Source: Scandinavium sp002470465 (GTDB taxonomy: Bacteria > Pseudomonadota > Gammaproteobacteria > Enterobacterales > Enterobacteriaceae). From it: a stretch of 64,000 nt of DNA. The first letter of the stretch is position 1; each line of letters begins with the position of its first letter. The notes under the pieces were generated by a model. The model did no database searches, was not told where the DNA came from, and saw only the letters and a program-made list of their open reading frames with translations. The DNA is taken from the NCBI RefSeq assembly GCF_040750395.1, contig NZ_JBFLVD010000013.1, positions 62,001 to 126,000 on the forward strand. Reading direction: 5' to 3'. The position numbers were made by a program, and so were the translations under genes. This document shows positions 50,444 through 60,040 of this stretch, piece after piece.

Positions 50444-51084
50444 TGAAAAACATTGTGGTGCTGATTTCTGGCAACGGAAGCAACCTGCAGGCGATTATCG
50501 ATGCCTGCAAGCAGAAGAGAATCAACGGCACCCTGCGTGCAGTGTTCAGCAACAAGGCCGATGCGTTCGGCCTTGAGCGAGCGCGTGAAGCAGATATTCC
50601 TGCCCATGCGCTGTCCGCCAGTCAGTTTTCCAGTCGCGAAGCCTTCGATCGCGAACTGATCCAGGAGATTGACGCCTACGCGCCCGACGTAGTCGTACTT
50701 GCAGGCTATATGCGCATTCTCAGCCCGGCTTTTGTCGCGCACTATTATGGCCGTTTGCTGAACATTCACCCTTCCCTGCTGCCGAAATACCCGGGCCTGC
50801 ATACCCATCGTCAGGTGCTGGACAACGGCGACGAAGAGCATGGCACCTCGGTGCATTTCGTTACCGACGAGCTCGACGGCGGCCCGGTGATCCTTCAGGC
50901 CAAAGTGCCGGTGTTTGCCGGCGACACGGAAGAGGAAATCACCGACCGCGTGCAGCATCAGGAGCATGCAATCTATCCGCTGGTCGTCAGCTGGTTTGTT
51001 GATGGCCGTCTGGAAATGAAAAATAACGGCGCCTGGCTCGACGGCGTGCAGCTTCCTGCTCAGGGACATGCTTCCGAAGACTAA
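50443..51084 (+). CDS. purN: Phosphoribosylglycinamide formyltransferase 1
   Basis: 213 residues (E. coli 212). It transfers a formyl group from 10-formyl-tetrahydrofolate to GAR in purine step 3. Catalytic Asn and His are in NIHPSLLPKYPGLHTH near 106-120, and the Asp in DELDGGPVI near 144; the phosphate loop is ISGNGSNLQAII near 10. Overlaps purM by one base. A REP pair follows. Confidence 0.97.
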   Translation: MKNIVVLISGNGSNLQAIIDACKQKRINGTLRAVFSNKADAFGLERAREADIPAHALSASQFSSREAFDRELIQEIDAYAPDVVVLAGYMRILSPAFVAHYYGRLLNIHPSLLPKYPGLHTHRQVLDNGDEEHGTSVHFVTDELDGGPVILQAKVPVFAGDTEEEITDRVQHQEHAIYPLVVSWFVDGRLEMKNNGAWLDGVQLPAQGHASED

Positions 51085-51090
51085 CTTACC

Positions 51091-51155
51091 GTCGGGTGGC
51101 GCTACGCTTACCCGACCTACAAACCGTAGGCCCGGGCAAGCACAGCGCTGCCGCG
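51091..51155. repeat. REP pair after purN
   Basis: Unit gtcgggtggcgctacgc...cccgacctac at 51091-51120 and a partly matching inverse unit (gtaggcccgggcaagc...) from 51126, in the purN-ppk gap. Confidence 0.8.
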
Positions 51156-51292
51156 CATCTACGCCCCAACGCCTTAATATCCTCAAGAAAAAAATTAACT
51201 GTCATACTTATCTGGCACAGTTGGACATCTCAGGTCAAAGCTCGCCATAATGTGAGGGCTGCCCGCGTCAATCAACCGGAGTGTGAGGAGTA

Positions 51293-53353
51293 ATGGGTCA
51301 GGATAAGCTTTATATCGAAAAAGAACTGAGCTGGTTGTCATTTAACGAGCGCGTTCTCCAGGAAGCGGCGGATAAAAGCAACCCGTTGATAGAACGCATG
51401 CGCTTTTTGGGGATCTACTCCAATAACCTGGATGAGTTCTACAAGGTGCGTTTTGCCGAACTCAAGCGCCGCATTATCATCAGTGAAGAGCAAGGCATTA
51501 CCGCCCATTCCCGCCATCTACTCGGTAAAATTCAGGCCCGGGTGCTGAAGGCCGACCAGGAATTCGACAGTCTCTATAACGAGCTGCTGCTGGAAATGGC
51601 ACGCAACCAGATATTCCTGATCAACGAACGTCAGCTGTCGGTCAATCAGCAAGGCTGGCTGCGCCACTACTTTAAACACTATCTGCGCCAGCACATCACG
51701 CCAATCCTGATTAACCGCGAAACCGATCTGGTGTCGTTCCTGAAGGACGATTACACCTATCTGGCGGTGGAGATTATTCGCGGCGACGAAATCAGCTACG
51801 CGCTGCTGGAAATTCCGTCTGATAAAGTACCGCGCTTTGTTAACCTGCCACCGGAAACGCCGCGCCGTCGTAAGCCGATGATCCTGCTGGATAACATTCT
51901 TCGCTACTGTCTCGACGACATCTTTAAGGGCTTCTTTGATTACGACGCCCTGAACGCCTACTCGATGAAAATGACCCGCGACGCCGAGTACGACCTGGTG
52001 CACGAGATGGAATCGAGCCTGATGGAGCTGATGTCTTCCAGCCTTAAGCAGCGCCTGACCGCAGAGCCGGTGCGCTTTGTTTATCAGCGCGACATGCCGG
52101 ATGCGATGGTCGAAATGCTGCGCAATAAGTTCGCCATCACCCGCTATGACTCCATCGTCCCCGGCGGACGCTACCACAACTTTAAGGACTTTATCGGCTT
52201 CCCGAACGTTGGCAAAGCCAACCTGGTGAACAAGCCGCTGCCGCGCCTGCGACACGTCTGGTTTGATAAATTCCGTAACGGGTTTGATGCGATCCGCGAG
52301 CGCGACGTGCTGCTCTACTATCCGTATCACACCTTCGAGCACGTTCTGGAACTGCTGCGTCAGGCATCGTTTGACCCAAGCGTACTGGCGATCAAAATCA
52401 ATATCTACCGCGTGGCGAAAGACTCCCGCATCATTGATTCGATGATTCACGCCGCCCACAACGGCAAAAAAGTTACCGTAGTGGTCGAGCTTCAGGCGCG
52501 CTTTGATGAAGAGGCCAACATTCACTGGGCGAAGCGCCTCACCGAAGCGGGCGTGCACGTTATCTTCTCCGCGCCGGGCCTGAAAATTCACGCCAAGCTG
52601 TTCCTTATCTCACGTAAGGAGGGCGATGAAGTGGTGCGCTACGCGCATATCGGCACCGGGAACTTCAACGAAAAAACCGCCCGTATTTACACCGACTATT
52701 CGCTGCTGACCGCCGATGCGCGCATCACTAACGAAGTGCGTCGGGTGTTTAACTTCATTGAGAACCCTTACCGTCCGGTGAATTTCGATTACCTGATGGT
52801 GTCGCCGCAAAACTCGCGCCGCCTGCTGTACGAGATGATCGACAAAGAGATCGCCAATGCCCAGAATGGCTTGCCTTCTGGCATAACGCTGAAGCTGAAC
52901 AATCTGGTCGACAAAGGCCTGGTTGACAGACTCTATGCGGCGTCCGGCTCCGGCGTACCGGTGAATCTGCTGATCCGCGGCATGTGTTCGCTGATCCCCC
53001 AGCTGGAAGGCATCAGCGAAAATATTAACGTCATCAGCATCGTTGACCGCTACCTTGAGCACGATCGGATCTATATTTTTGAAGACGGCGGCAGCAAAAA
53101 GGTGTGGCTCTCGTCGGCAGACTGGATGACGCGAAATATCGACTACCGCATTGAAGTCGCCACGCCGCTGCTTGACCCGCGCCTGAAGCAGCAGGTGCTG
53201 GATATCATCGATCTGCTGTTCAGCGACACCGTAAAAGCCCGTTTTATCGACAAAGAGCTGAGTAATCGCTATGTGCCTCGCGGCAATCGCCGCAAAGTCC
53301 GGGCCCAGCTGGCGATTTACGACTACATCAAAACCCTTGAGCAAGCCGACTAA
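51293..53353 (+). CDS. ppk: Polyphosphate kinase 1
   Basis: 686 residues; E. coli Ppk1 has 688. A membrane-associated tetramer that polymerises ATP gamma-phosphate into inorganic polyphosphate. The N domain starts YIEKELSWLSFNERVLQEA; the phospholipase-D-like catalytic halves carry the phospho-accepting His433 in LKIHAKLFL and the second conserved His region in YLEHDRIYIFEDGG near 588. A possible PhoB-like sequence (ctgtcat at 51199, ctggca at 51212) lies upstream, but the spacing is not canonical. Three bases separate it from ppx. Confidence 0.97.
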   Translation: MGQDKLYIEKELSWLSFNERVLQEAADKSNPLIERMRFLGIYSNNLDEFYKVRFAELKRRIIISEEQGITAHSRHLLGKIQARVLKADQEFDSLYNELLLEMARNQIFLINERQLSVNQQGWLRHYFKHYLRQHITPILINRETDLVSFLKDDYTYLAVEIIRGDEISYALLEIPSDKVPRFVNLPPETPRRRKPMILLDNILRYCLDDIFKGFFDYDALNAYSMKMTRDAEYDLVHEMESSLMELMSSSLKQRLTAEPVRFVYQRDMPDAMVEMLRNKFAITRYDSIVPGGRYHNFKDFIGFPNVGKANLVNKPLPRLRHVWFDKFRNGFDAIRERDVLLYYPYHTFEHVLELLRQASFDPSVLAIKINIYRVAKDSRIIDSMIHAAHNGKKVTVVVELQARFDEEANIHWAKRLTEAGVHVIFSAPGLKIHAKLFLISRKEGDEVVRYAHIGTGNFNEKTARIYTDYSLLTADARITNEVRRVFNFIENPYRPVNFDYLMVSPQNSRRLLYEMIDKEIANAQNGLPSGITLKLNNLVDKGLVDRLYAASGSGVPVNLLIRGMCSLIPQLEGISENINVISIVDRYLEHDRIYIFEDGGSKKVWLSSADWMTRNIDYRIEVATPLLDPRLKQQVLDIIDLLFSDTVKARFIDKELSNRYVPRGNRRKVRAQLAIYDYIKTLEQAD

Positions 53354-53356
53354 TCT

Positions 53357-54898
53357 ATGCCCATTAAAACCAAAACGTCACGACCGCAGGAGATTGCTGC
53401 GGTCGACCTGGGATCGAACAGTTTTCATATGGTGATTGCGCGCGTCGTCGACGGTGCACTGCAAATTATTGGCCGCCTGAAGCAGCGCGTTCATCTGGCC
53501 GACGGCCTGGGTGAAAATAACATGCTCAGCGAAGAAGCAATAGAGCGTGGCATGAGCTGCCTCTCTCTGTTTGCTGAGCGTCTGCAAGGGTTTTCCCCGG
53601 CAAACGTGGTCATCGTCGGCACCCACACGCTTCGCCAGGCGCTGAACGCGCCAGAGTTTCTCAAGCGTGCAGAAAAGGTTATCCCCTACCCGATTGAAAT
53701 CATTTCGGGTAATGAAGAAGCCCGCCTGATTTTTATGGGCGTGGAGCACACGCAGCCGGAAAAAGGCCGCAAGCTGGTGATCGACATCGGCGGCGGTTCA
53801 ACGGAGCTTGTGATCGGCGAAGACTTCACCCCGCAGCTGGTGGAAAGCCGCCGTATGGGCTGCGTCAGCTTCGCCCAGACGTTCTTCCCCGGCGGCGCCA
53901 TCAGCAAAGAGAACTTCCAGCGCGCTCGCCTCGCGGCGGTGCAGAAGCTTGAAACGCTCTCCTGGCAGTATCGTATTCAGGGCTGGAACGTGGCGATGGG
54001 CGCATCGGGCACCATTAAAGCGGTGCACGAAGTGCTGGTCGAAATGGGCGAGAAGGACGGCATCATCACCCCTGAACGCCTGGATATGTTGGTTGCAGAG
54101 GTACTGAAGTTCAAAAGCTTCAGCGCACTGAGCCTGCCGGGCCTGTCCGAAGACCGCCAGGCGGTCTTTATGCCTGGCCTCGCCATTCTTTGCGGCGTGT
54201 TTGATTCGCTGGCAATTAAAGAGCTGCGCCTGTCTGACGGCGCGCTGCGCGAGGGCGTGCTGTACGAAATGGAAGGTCGCTTCCGCCACGATGATATTCG
54301 TATCCGCACCGCCGAAAGTCTGGCGAGCCAGTACAACGTGGACCGCGAACAGGCGCGCCGCGTGCTGGAAACCACCAACCGCATGTACGAGCAGTGGGTT
54401 GAGCAAAACGGCAAGCAGGCGCACCCGCAGCTGGCAGCGCTGCTGAAGTGGTCCGCGATGCTGCACGAGGTTGGGCTGAATATCAATCACAGCGGAATGC
54501 ACCGCCATTCGGCATACATTCTGCAAAACAGCGATTTGCCGGGCTTTAATCAGGAACAGCAGATGCTTATCGCCACGCTGGTTCGCTATCATCGCAAGGC
54601 GGTAAAACTCGACGATCTGCCGCGCTTTACACTGTTTAAGAAAAAGCAGTTCTTGCCGATGATCCAGCTGCTGCGCCTCGGCGTGCTGCTGAATAACCAG
54701 CGTCAGGCGACAACCACTCCGCCGACGCTGAAGCTCACCACCGAAGCGAATCACTGGACGCTGTGCTTCCCGCACGACTGGTTTAGCCAGAACGCACTGG
54801 TGCTGCTCGATCTGGAAAAAGAGCAGCAGTACTGGCAGGCGGTAACCGGCTGGGCGCTGAAAATTACCGAAGAAGCGTCACCCGATATCGCGGCCTGA
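53357..54898 (+). CDS. ppx: Exopolyphosphatase
   Basis: 513 residues, same as E. coli PPX, which removes terminal phosphates from long polyphosphate chains and belongs with GppA in the ASKHA superfamily. The N terminus has AVDLGSNSFHMVIARV and the second phosphate loop is VIDIGGGSTELVIGE near 143; the catalytic Glu lies in SGNEEARLIF near 121. The C-terminal HD-like domain includes HEVGLNINHSGMHRHS near 378. Operon with ppk, so synthesis and breakdown of polyphosphate are made together, as in E. coli. Confidence 0.97.
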   Translation: MPIKTKTSRPQEIAAVDLGSNSFHMVIARVVDGALQIIGRLKQRVHLADGLGENNMLSEEAIERGMSCLSLFAERLQGFSPANVVIVGTHTLRQALNAPEFLKRAEKVIPYPIEIISGNEEARLIFMGVEHTQPEKGRKLVIDIGGGSTELVIGEDFTPQLVESRRMGCVSFAQTFFPGGAISKENFQRARLAAVQKLETLSWQYRIQGWNVAMGASGTIKAVHEVLVEMGEKDGIITPERLDMLVAEVLKFKSFSALSLPGLSEDRQAVFMPGLAILCGVFDSLAIKELRLSDGALREGVLYEMEGRFRHDDIRIRTAESLASQYNVDREQARRVLETTNRMYEQWVEQNGKQAHPQLAALLKWSAMLHEVGLNINHSGMHRHSAYILQNSDLPGFNQEQQMLIATLVRYHRKAVKLDDLPRFTLFKKKQFLPMIQLLRLGVLLNNQRQATTTPPTLKLTTEANHWTLCFPHDWFSQNALVLLDLEKEQQYWQAVTGWALKITEEASPDIAA

Positions 54899-54908
54899 CG
54901 GGCACGGT

Positions 54909-57134
54909 TCACTCATCTGCGGCAGCCAGGCCTTCCAAAGGCTCTGGCTTGCCGATATAAAAGCCCTGTAGATAATCAATCCCCAGCTCCAGTGCAGCTT
55001 GCTGAATCTCTTCCGTTTCAACGAACTCCGCCACGACATGCATGTTTTTCATCCGCGCAAGGTGGCAGATAGACGACACAATCTGGTAGTCCAGACTGCT
55101 GGAAAGCAGGTTCTGAATAAAGCTGCCATCGATCTTCAGGATATCGGCATTGATCTTTTTCAACCGCGAATAGCTGGCGTAACCGGTACCAAAATCATCG
55201 ATAGCAATCCGGCAGCCAAGCGCCTGGAGCTGCTCAATATTTTGCATCGCCTGTTCAGGGTGGCTCAGCGATTGCGTTTCGGTTATCTCGAACACCAGCT
55301 GCCAGCCCTGAATGTTATAGCGCGTCAACAGGCTTGCTACCGTTTTTGGAAACTGCGAGCCGCAGGCCGATGACGGTGAAATATTGATCGACAGGCGCAG
55401 GCCAGGCAGCACTTTACGACGGGTATCCATGAAGATCAGAGCGTGTTCTATCACCCAAAGATCGATGCGCGATGACAGACCGAACTCATGCGCAACCGGT
55501 AAAAAATCCTCCGGCGCGATCAGCCGATCGTTTTCACCCTGCAAACGAAGAAGCACCTCGTGGTAATTGTCGCCGCGGATCCCGACGATCGGCTGAACCA
55601 TCAGGCTGAAGCCGTCATGTTCCAGCGCCAGCTGGAGGCGATTCATCACCGTAACCTTTTCTTTCAGCCGCTGCTGTAAATACACGGTATTACGGTGCTG
55701 CAAATTCTCGGGAGAGCCCGTAATCAGCGACACATTCGCAATGGAGCTCAGCTCCCCCAGCAGCATCGACAGTTGCAGCACCGGAGAACGAACGTGGCAA
55801 TAGCTGACGCCCACATTAGGCTGCAGCGGCATACCGTCCCAGACAAAGCGGAATGTCTTGATAAGCGCATCGAGAGAAGCAATGCGCAGATCGTGCGAAT
55901 CCGTGTTGAGGCGGATCACCAGATCGTGACCGGAGAGCTGATAAATGCTCTCACCATCCTGCAGAGCGGACTCCAGCCATTTGCCGAGGTTTTGCTTGTA
56001 CTGAATCCTTACCATCATGCCGTAGTGGCGCCCGAGCACTTCCAGCTCCGGTATACGCAGGAAGCAAAGCACGGACCACGGCGTGGAAGATAGCTTACGG
56101 CTTAGCGCCCACAGATTTGGCATCTGAACTACGGGGTCAATATACGCCATCCGCTTCACCCGGGCATGGATAATGCGCTGTTCTGTCGCAAGCATCGCCA
56201 TGTACATCACGATAAATGAGAACACCAGGTAGCTCGACGACGTGATCGCCAGCTGTGTGCTGTAGCTCGAATAAACCGGAATGTAGCGGTAATAGAAGTG
56301 AATACTGACGATAAGCACCAGCGTCCATATAATGGACATCAGACGATAGCCAAAGCGCATTGCCCCCCACAGCATCACGGGCAGCAGCAGAGAGAGCGTG
56401 TAATTGGTGGTAAAAATAGAGGCAGCATTCGGCTCAGGAATAAAAAGTAATCCAATAATCATCAATAAAATCAGCGACCAGAGTGCGATCTCCATCGTTG
56501 AAACTTTATAGTCAATCTGCAGACGAAGCTGAGAATAAAACGAGCGCAGGTACAAAGGATTGCGGATAGCCCTGATTACCAGGTAGCAGAGCGGTACCCC
56601 CGTTAAGCATCCCACCAGCATGGATTGATAGTTAATCAGGCTGTGCAGCGTCAGCGGACCAGCACCTGCCAGCGAAATACTGGCAGGAAGAATGTCAAAA
56701 AAGACGCAGGCCAACAGCAGTAATTGAAACACCGTGGCGGGGAAAAAGACCTGCCAAAAGAGGCGCTGCGGCATCAGCCGCGTACTGCCGTAGGTGATGG
56801 AATGTCGGTGCGGGACAAACACCCTATAGCCGCCCCAGCTCAGGATCACCGGAATTAAAAAATGGAAGACGATGACGACACGTTCAGGCACCGACATGCC
56901 CTGAGCGATGATAAACCAGATACCCAGCACAATGCCGGGCAGCGCGTCCCAGCCAAAGAAAAGCATCAGCGTCAGAAGCAACGCCAGCGGCAAATAGTAA
57001 AGCGAAACAATCCCGCCATCGATCCGGGTGAAGGTGTTCGCACTTCGGGCGACTGGTAGCAGGATAAGAGGCAGAATAAGTGGGAGTCCCCACCATTTAT
57101 CACGAGTTTTTTTGTAGAGTTCAGTAAGGTGCAT
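54909..57134 (-). CDS. pdeF: Cyclic-di-GMP phosphodiesterase YfgF (PdeF)
   Basis: 741 residues; E. coli YfgF has 747. A MASE1-like membrane sensor of about eight segments (to residue 320) is followed by a degenerate GGDEF domain (the signature loop reads QLSGHDLVIRL) and an EAL domain with EVLLRL in place of EAL at about 530, then catalytic NISPSS, DFGTGYASY and the QGFYIGKP end. The E. coli enzyme is an anaerobic c-di-GMP phosphodiesterase that affects the cell surface and peroxide response. It converges on ppx with 10 bases between stops and has an FNR-like site upstream. Confidence 0.94.
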   Translation of the reverse strand: MHLTELYKKTRDKWWGLPLILPLILLPVARSANTFTRIDGGIVSLYYLPLALLLTLMLFFGWDALPGIVLGIWFIIAQGMSVPERVVIVFHFLIPVILSWGGYRVFVPHRHSITYGSTRLMPQRLFWQVFFPATVFQLLLLACVFFDILPASISLAGAGPLTLHSLINYQSMLVGCLTGVPLCYLVIRAIRNPLYLRSFYSQLRLQIDYKVSTMEIALWSLILLMIIGLLFIPEPNAASIFTTNYTLSLLLPVMLWGAMRFGYRLMSIIWTLVLIVSIHFYYRYIPVYSSYSTQLAITSSSYLVFSFIVMYMAMLATEQRIIHARVKRMAYIDPVVQMPNLWALSRKLSSTPWSVLCFLRIPELEVLGRHYGMMVRIQYKQNLGKWLESALQDGESIYQLSGHDLVIRLNTDSHDLRIASLDALIKTFRFVWDGMPLQPNVGVSYCHVRSPVLQLSMLLGELSSIANVSLITGSPENLQHRNTVYLQQRLKEKVTVMNRLQLALEHDGFSLMVQPIVGIRGDNYHEVLLRLQGENDRLIAPEDFLPVAHEFGLSSRIDLWVIEHALIFMDTRRKVLPGLRLSINISPSSACGSQFPKTVASLLTRYNIQGWQLVFEITETQSLSHPEQAMQNIEQLQALGCRIAIDDFGTGYASYSRLKKINADILKIDGSFIQNLLSSSLDYQIVSSICHLARMKNMHVVAEFVETEEIQQAALELGIDYLQGFYIGKPEPLEGLAAADE

Positions 57135-57263
57135 AGATGCTCAAGGGCAGTTCCCATTCCCGATGGGGCAGAGTCAGACAGGCATCCAACCTGATGGGCG
57201 ATCCCGACAAATCCACAGTACGGATCGAGGCAAGAGATTATAGTTAGCGGCAGCGCAAGCGAT

Positions 57264-57277
57264 TTGACTTAAATCAA
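57264..57277. promoter_or_regulatory. FNR-like site upstream of yfgF
   Basis: ttgac-ttaa-atcaa matches the FNR consensus ttgat-n4-atcaa with one mismatch. It lies about 130 bases upstream of the yfgF start in the 313-base yfgF-yfgG gap, which otherwise holds only the two leaders. It fits the reported anaerobic role of YfgF. Confidence 0.65.
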
Positions 57278-57447
57278 CAAAAGGAGCCAGCCGGAAAAAT
57301 CCTACTTCAGGCGATATTCTCACGCCCCAGTTGTGCTACCCGGCACCGGATTTGCACAATTTTTACCCAATTGTTAATTGACCCTGCTGCCCCGCTGTGC
57401 CTTAATAGGCCCATCGCCCGAATCGGGCATTTTTAAAGGACCCTTCA

Positions 57448-57648
57448 GTGAGCCAGGCAACTCCTATGCGCAAACGACACCAGTTCAACAGCCGCATGAC
57501 CCGGATCATTATTCTTATCAGCTTCCTCTTTTTCGTTGGCCGCTTCATCTATTCTTCTGTGGGCGCCTGGTATCACCACCAGGATAAAAAAGCCGCGCAG
57601 CAGTCAAGCCAGGTCACTGAGCCTCAGGTGCGTACCGGGCAAAACTAA
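57448..57648 (+). CDS. yfgG: Small membrane protein YfgG
   Basis: 66 residues; E. coli YfgG has 63 and the same start (MSQATxMRKRHxFNSRMTRI). Start codon is GTG 57448 behind AAAGGA. One membrane segment (IIILISFLFFVGRFIYSSVGAWY, about 20-42) and a short Gln/Ser-rich tail; basic N terminus suggests the tail is periplasmic. The E. coli protein is linked to nickel/cobalt tolerance and biofilm under metal stress. In E. coli yfgH and yfgI follow; here an MFS gene does. Confidence 0.92.
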   Translation: MSQATPMRKRHQFNSRMTRIIILISFLFFVGRFIYSSVGAWYHHQDKKAAQQSSQVTEPQVRTGQN

Positions 57649-57751
57649 CCCTGCCAAACGCCTCTCATTGTCCGTTCCTGAATTTGCATCCTGCGGAAAA
57701 ACCAAGCACGATGGTTTGAACCCGTAATGACATGCCAATACAGGGATCCGT

Positions 57752-59062
57752 ATGAAGAACGTGCTCAACGCTTTTCTGCCGCTGTACACCACCACGCTAC
57801 TGATGCTGCTCGGCTCCGGCCTGCTGACGACTTACATCTCGCTACGCCTCGCCCATGACGAGGTGAACGGGACGATCATCGGGGCGATCACCGCCGCAAA
57901 CTATCTGGGGCTGGTGATTGGCGGCAAGGTCGGACACAACCTCATTGCCCGCGTCGGACATATTCGCGCTTACGTCTCCTGCGCAGGGATCATCACCGCC
58001 TCGGTCGTGGGCCACGGGCTCAGCGACTTTATTCCCTTATGGATTTTCCTGCGCCTGGTAATTGGCCTTTGCATGATGTGCCAGTACATGGTGCTGGAAA
58101 GCTGGCTCAACGATCGCGCGGAGCCGTCTCAGCGCGGCACCATTTTCGGCCTGTATATGGTGGCGACCTACCTTGGCCTGTGCGGCGGGCAGATTATCCT
58201 GATGGCGGCCGCCGGAACCAGCCCTTCGATGCTGCTGATCGTGGCACTTTGCTTCGCTCTTTGTCTGGTGCCAATTGCGCTTACCACCCGCACCACCGCC
58301 CAGCCAATGTCGCCAGCCCCGATGGAGCTGGGCTATTTCTTTAAAGCTATACCGAAGCTGCTGGCTGCAACGCTGGTAATGGGCATGGCCGCGGGCGCGT
58401 TTTATGGCCTCGCGCCGGTGTTTGCCATTTCAAAAGGGCTGACTACCCAACAGACAGGGCTCTTTATGGGCGTAACTATTTTCGCAGGGATGGTTTCACA
58501 ATTCCCTTTGAGCTGGCTGTCTGACCGCTATGACCGTCAGCGCCTGCTGTTTTACACGGCAGTGCTTTTCGCGCTGGCGTCTTTGCCGCTCTCCGTCCTG
58601 CCGCATTTAAGCTTCTGGTGGCTACTGGGAATAGCCTTTGTCTCAAGCATGGCGATGTTTTCGCTTTATCCACTCGGCGTGGCCATTGCTAACGACTACG
58701 TTGATCCGCAGCGGCGCGTCTCGCTCACCGCCTGTCTGTTAATGGCATTCGGCATAGGTGCCTGCGTAGGTCCACTCGTCACCGGTGCGGTGATGCAGCC
58801 TTTCGGCGGAAACGTGCTCTATTTCTGCTTCACGCTTTGCGGGGTAACTATTGGGGCGATCAGCTGGATCAGAAAGCGTCAGCCCGAAATTATCGTCGAT
58901 GCTCCCCTGCCTCACGTGGTCATGCCCGACAGCCTGACCTCCTCACCGCTGGCCGCTGTACTCAACCCGACGCTGGATGAAGAGGTCATTCAGGAAGTGA
59001 TGGTGGATACCCCAAATGAAGCGCAGGAAGAGGAAGGCGAGAGCGCAGACAGGGTAGCCTGA
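57752..59062 (+). CDS. MFS transporter, YcaD-like
   Basis: 436 residues with 12 membrane segments and a long acidic C-terminal tail (about 45 residues, ending EEEGESADRVA). The layout YISLRLAHDEVNGTIIGAITAANYLGLVIGGKVG and WLNDRAEPSQRGTIFGLYMV matches the YcaD/UMF-type MFS group (E. coli YcaD), whose substrates are unknown. Not in E. coli at this position. No adjacent regulator on the same side; the nearest is the AraC gene at 60041. A terminator follows. Confidence 0.83.
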   Translation: MKNVLNAFLPLYTTTLLMLLGSGLLTTYISLRLAHDEVNGTIIGAITAANYLGLVIGGKVGHNLIARVGHIRAYVSCAGIITASVVGHGLSDFIPLWIFLRLVIGLCMMCQYMVLESWLNDRAEPSQRGTIFGLYMVATYLGLCGGQIILMAAAGTSPSMLLIVALCFALCLVPIALTTRTTAQPMSPAPMELGYFFKAIPKLLAATLVMGMAAGAFYGLAPVFAISKGLTTQQTGLFMGVTIFAGMVSQFPLSWLSDRYDRQRLLFYTAVLFALASLPLSVLPHLSFWWLLGIAFVSSMAMFSLYPLGVAIANDYVDPQRRVSLTACLLMAFGIGACVGPLVTGAVMQPFGGNVLYFCFTLCGVTIGAISWIRKRQPEIIVDAPLPHVVMPDSLTSSPLAAVLNPTLDEEVIQEVMVDTPNEAQEEEGESADRVA

Positions 59063-59096
59063 ACTTAGCCGTCAGGCGCAAAGGCGGCATTATTTA

Positions 59097-59127
59097 AAAC
59101 TCCCCGACGACAATCCGGGGAGTGTTT
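59097..59127. terminator. Terminator after the MFS gene
   Basis: Arms aaactccccg and cggggagtgttt with a loop of about nine bases and a T-rich end; lies between the convergent MFS and SDR genes. Confidence 0.75.
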
Positions 59128-59192
59128 CTATACAGGTTCAGGCTCATTCAGGCATAACCAACGAACTCTTAACCCCGGCGTAATCCGCCAGG

Positions 59193-59945
59193 CTAACGCC
59201 CGGCTTCGGCCATCCACTGCTCTGCATCCGCGCCTGCGGGAATACGTAACGGAGCAGAAGGATCGGTTGCCGCACGCCATACCGCTTCGGCAACGTCCAC
59301 AGCGTGGGTCACAGGGCCACTCTCATCCTGCACGCTGGCGATAAACTGCTGGAACAGAGGCTCATAGTCCGGATTGTCTGTGCCATGCAGGTGCGAACGA
59401 GCGTTCGCGCTAAAGTTTGTTTCCGGCGAGCGACCGGGCAAAACGATATGTGCTCGCATGCCAAAGGGCGCTATTTCAACCGCCAGCGATTCAGTCATGG
59501 CGTTTACGGCCGCCTTGCTGGCCCTGTAGACACCAACAATCGGCATCGTTTTGAGCGTGACCGTAGACGTCACGTTAATAATAACGCCGGCCCGGCGCTG
59601 CCGCATCTGAGGCACGACGGCCTGGATCATCGCCAGCGTCCCCACCGTATTGGTCTGAAACAGGGTCTGTACTGTCTCGGGGGCCGTAAGCTCAATTGGC
59701 GACGCCGCACCAAGCCCGGCGTTATTGACCAGAACATCTACGGGACCGGCGGCATTCACGGCCTGCGCAATGCTGGCAGGATCGGTAACGTCGAGTCTGA
59801 GCAGACTCAGCCGATCCGAAACCGGAAGCATGCTCGCATCAGGCGTCCGCATCGTTGCAACCACCTGCCAGCCTTTTCTCAGAAAAAGGCGGGCGGTTTC
59901 CAGACCAAAGCCGGTTGAACAGCCGGTAATCATTACTGTAGGCAT
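59193..59945 (-). CDS. Short-chain dehydrogenase/reductase, AraC-linked
   Basis: 250 residues starting MPTVMITGCSTGFGLETA at ATG 59945, with GGAG seven bases upstream; the longer frame to 60011 runs through the divergent promoter. Cofactor motif GCSTGFG near 8-14, NNAG near 75, catalytic Ser in NVTSTV near 128, YRASK near 143. The GxxxGxG spacing and GFG variant are typical of SDRs related to oxidoreductases of retinol/17-beta-HSD-like type. Substrate unknown. Divergent from an AraC gene with a palindrome between. Confidence 0.86.
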   Translation of the reverse strand: MPTVMITGCSTGFGLETARLFLRKGWQVVATMRTPDASMLPVSDRLSLLRLDVTDPASIAQAVNAAGPVDVLVNNAGLGAASPIELTAPETVQTLFQTNTVGTLAMIQAVVPQMRQRRAGVIINVTSTVTLKTMPIVGVYRASKAAVNAMTESLAVEIAPFGMRAHIVLPGRSPETNFSANARSHLHGTDNPDYEPLFQQFIASVQDESGPVTHAVDVAEAVWRAATDPSAPLRIPAGADAEQWMAEAGR

Positions 59946-59998
59946 AATCGTCTCCACTAAAAATGAACGATTCCATAGTAGCGACGGCAATATGGACT

Positions 59999-60015
59999 GA
60001 CTATAATCCATAGTC
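59999..60015. promoter_or_regulatory. Palindrome between divergent SDR and AraC genes
   Basis: gactat-aatcc-atagtc, a perfect six-base inverted repeat with a five-base spacer, 26 bases before the AraC start. Probably an operator or part of overlapping promoters; the inner tataat is also a perfect -10 box. Confidence 0.55.
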
Positions 60016-60040
60016 CCTTTACTTTAGCCAAAGTCCTGAA

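Noticed and set aside
50089..51186. 365-codon leftward frame opposite purN and the 3' half of purM
   Set aside because: It overlaps two certain genes, its composition is typical of antisense frames, and it runs into the REP pair.
51199..51217. PhoB box upstream of ppk
   Set aside because: Two ctgtcat-like repeats are present but the spacing between them is six rather than four bases, so only noted under ppk.
51518..52591. 357-codon leftward frame opposite ppk (and a similar one at 53798-54775 opposite ppx)
   Set aside because: His-, Gln- and Val-rich antisense translation with no domain; the sense genes are beyond doubt.
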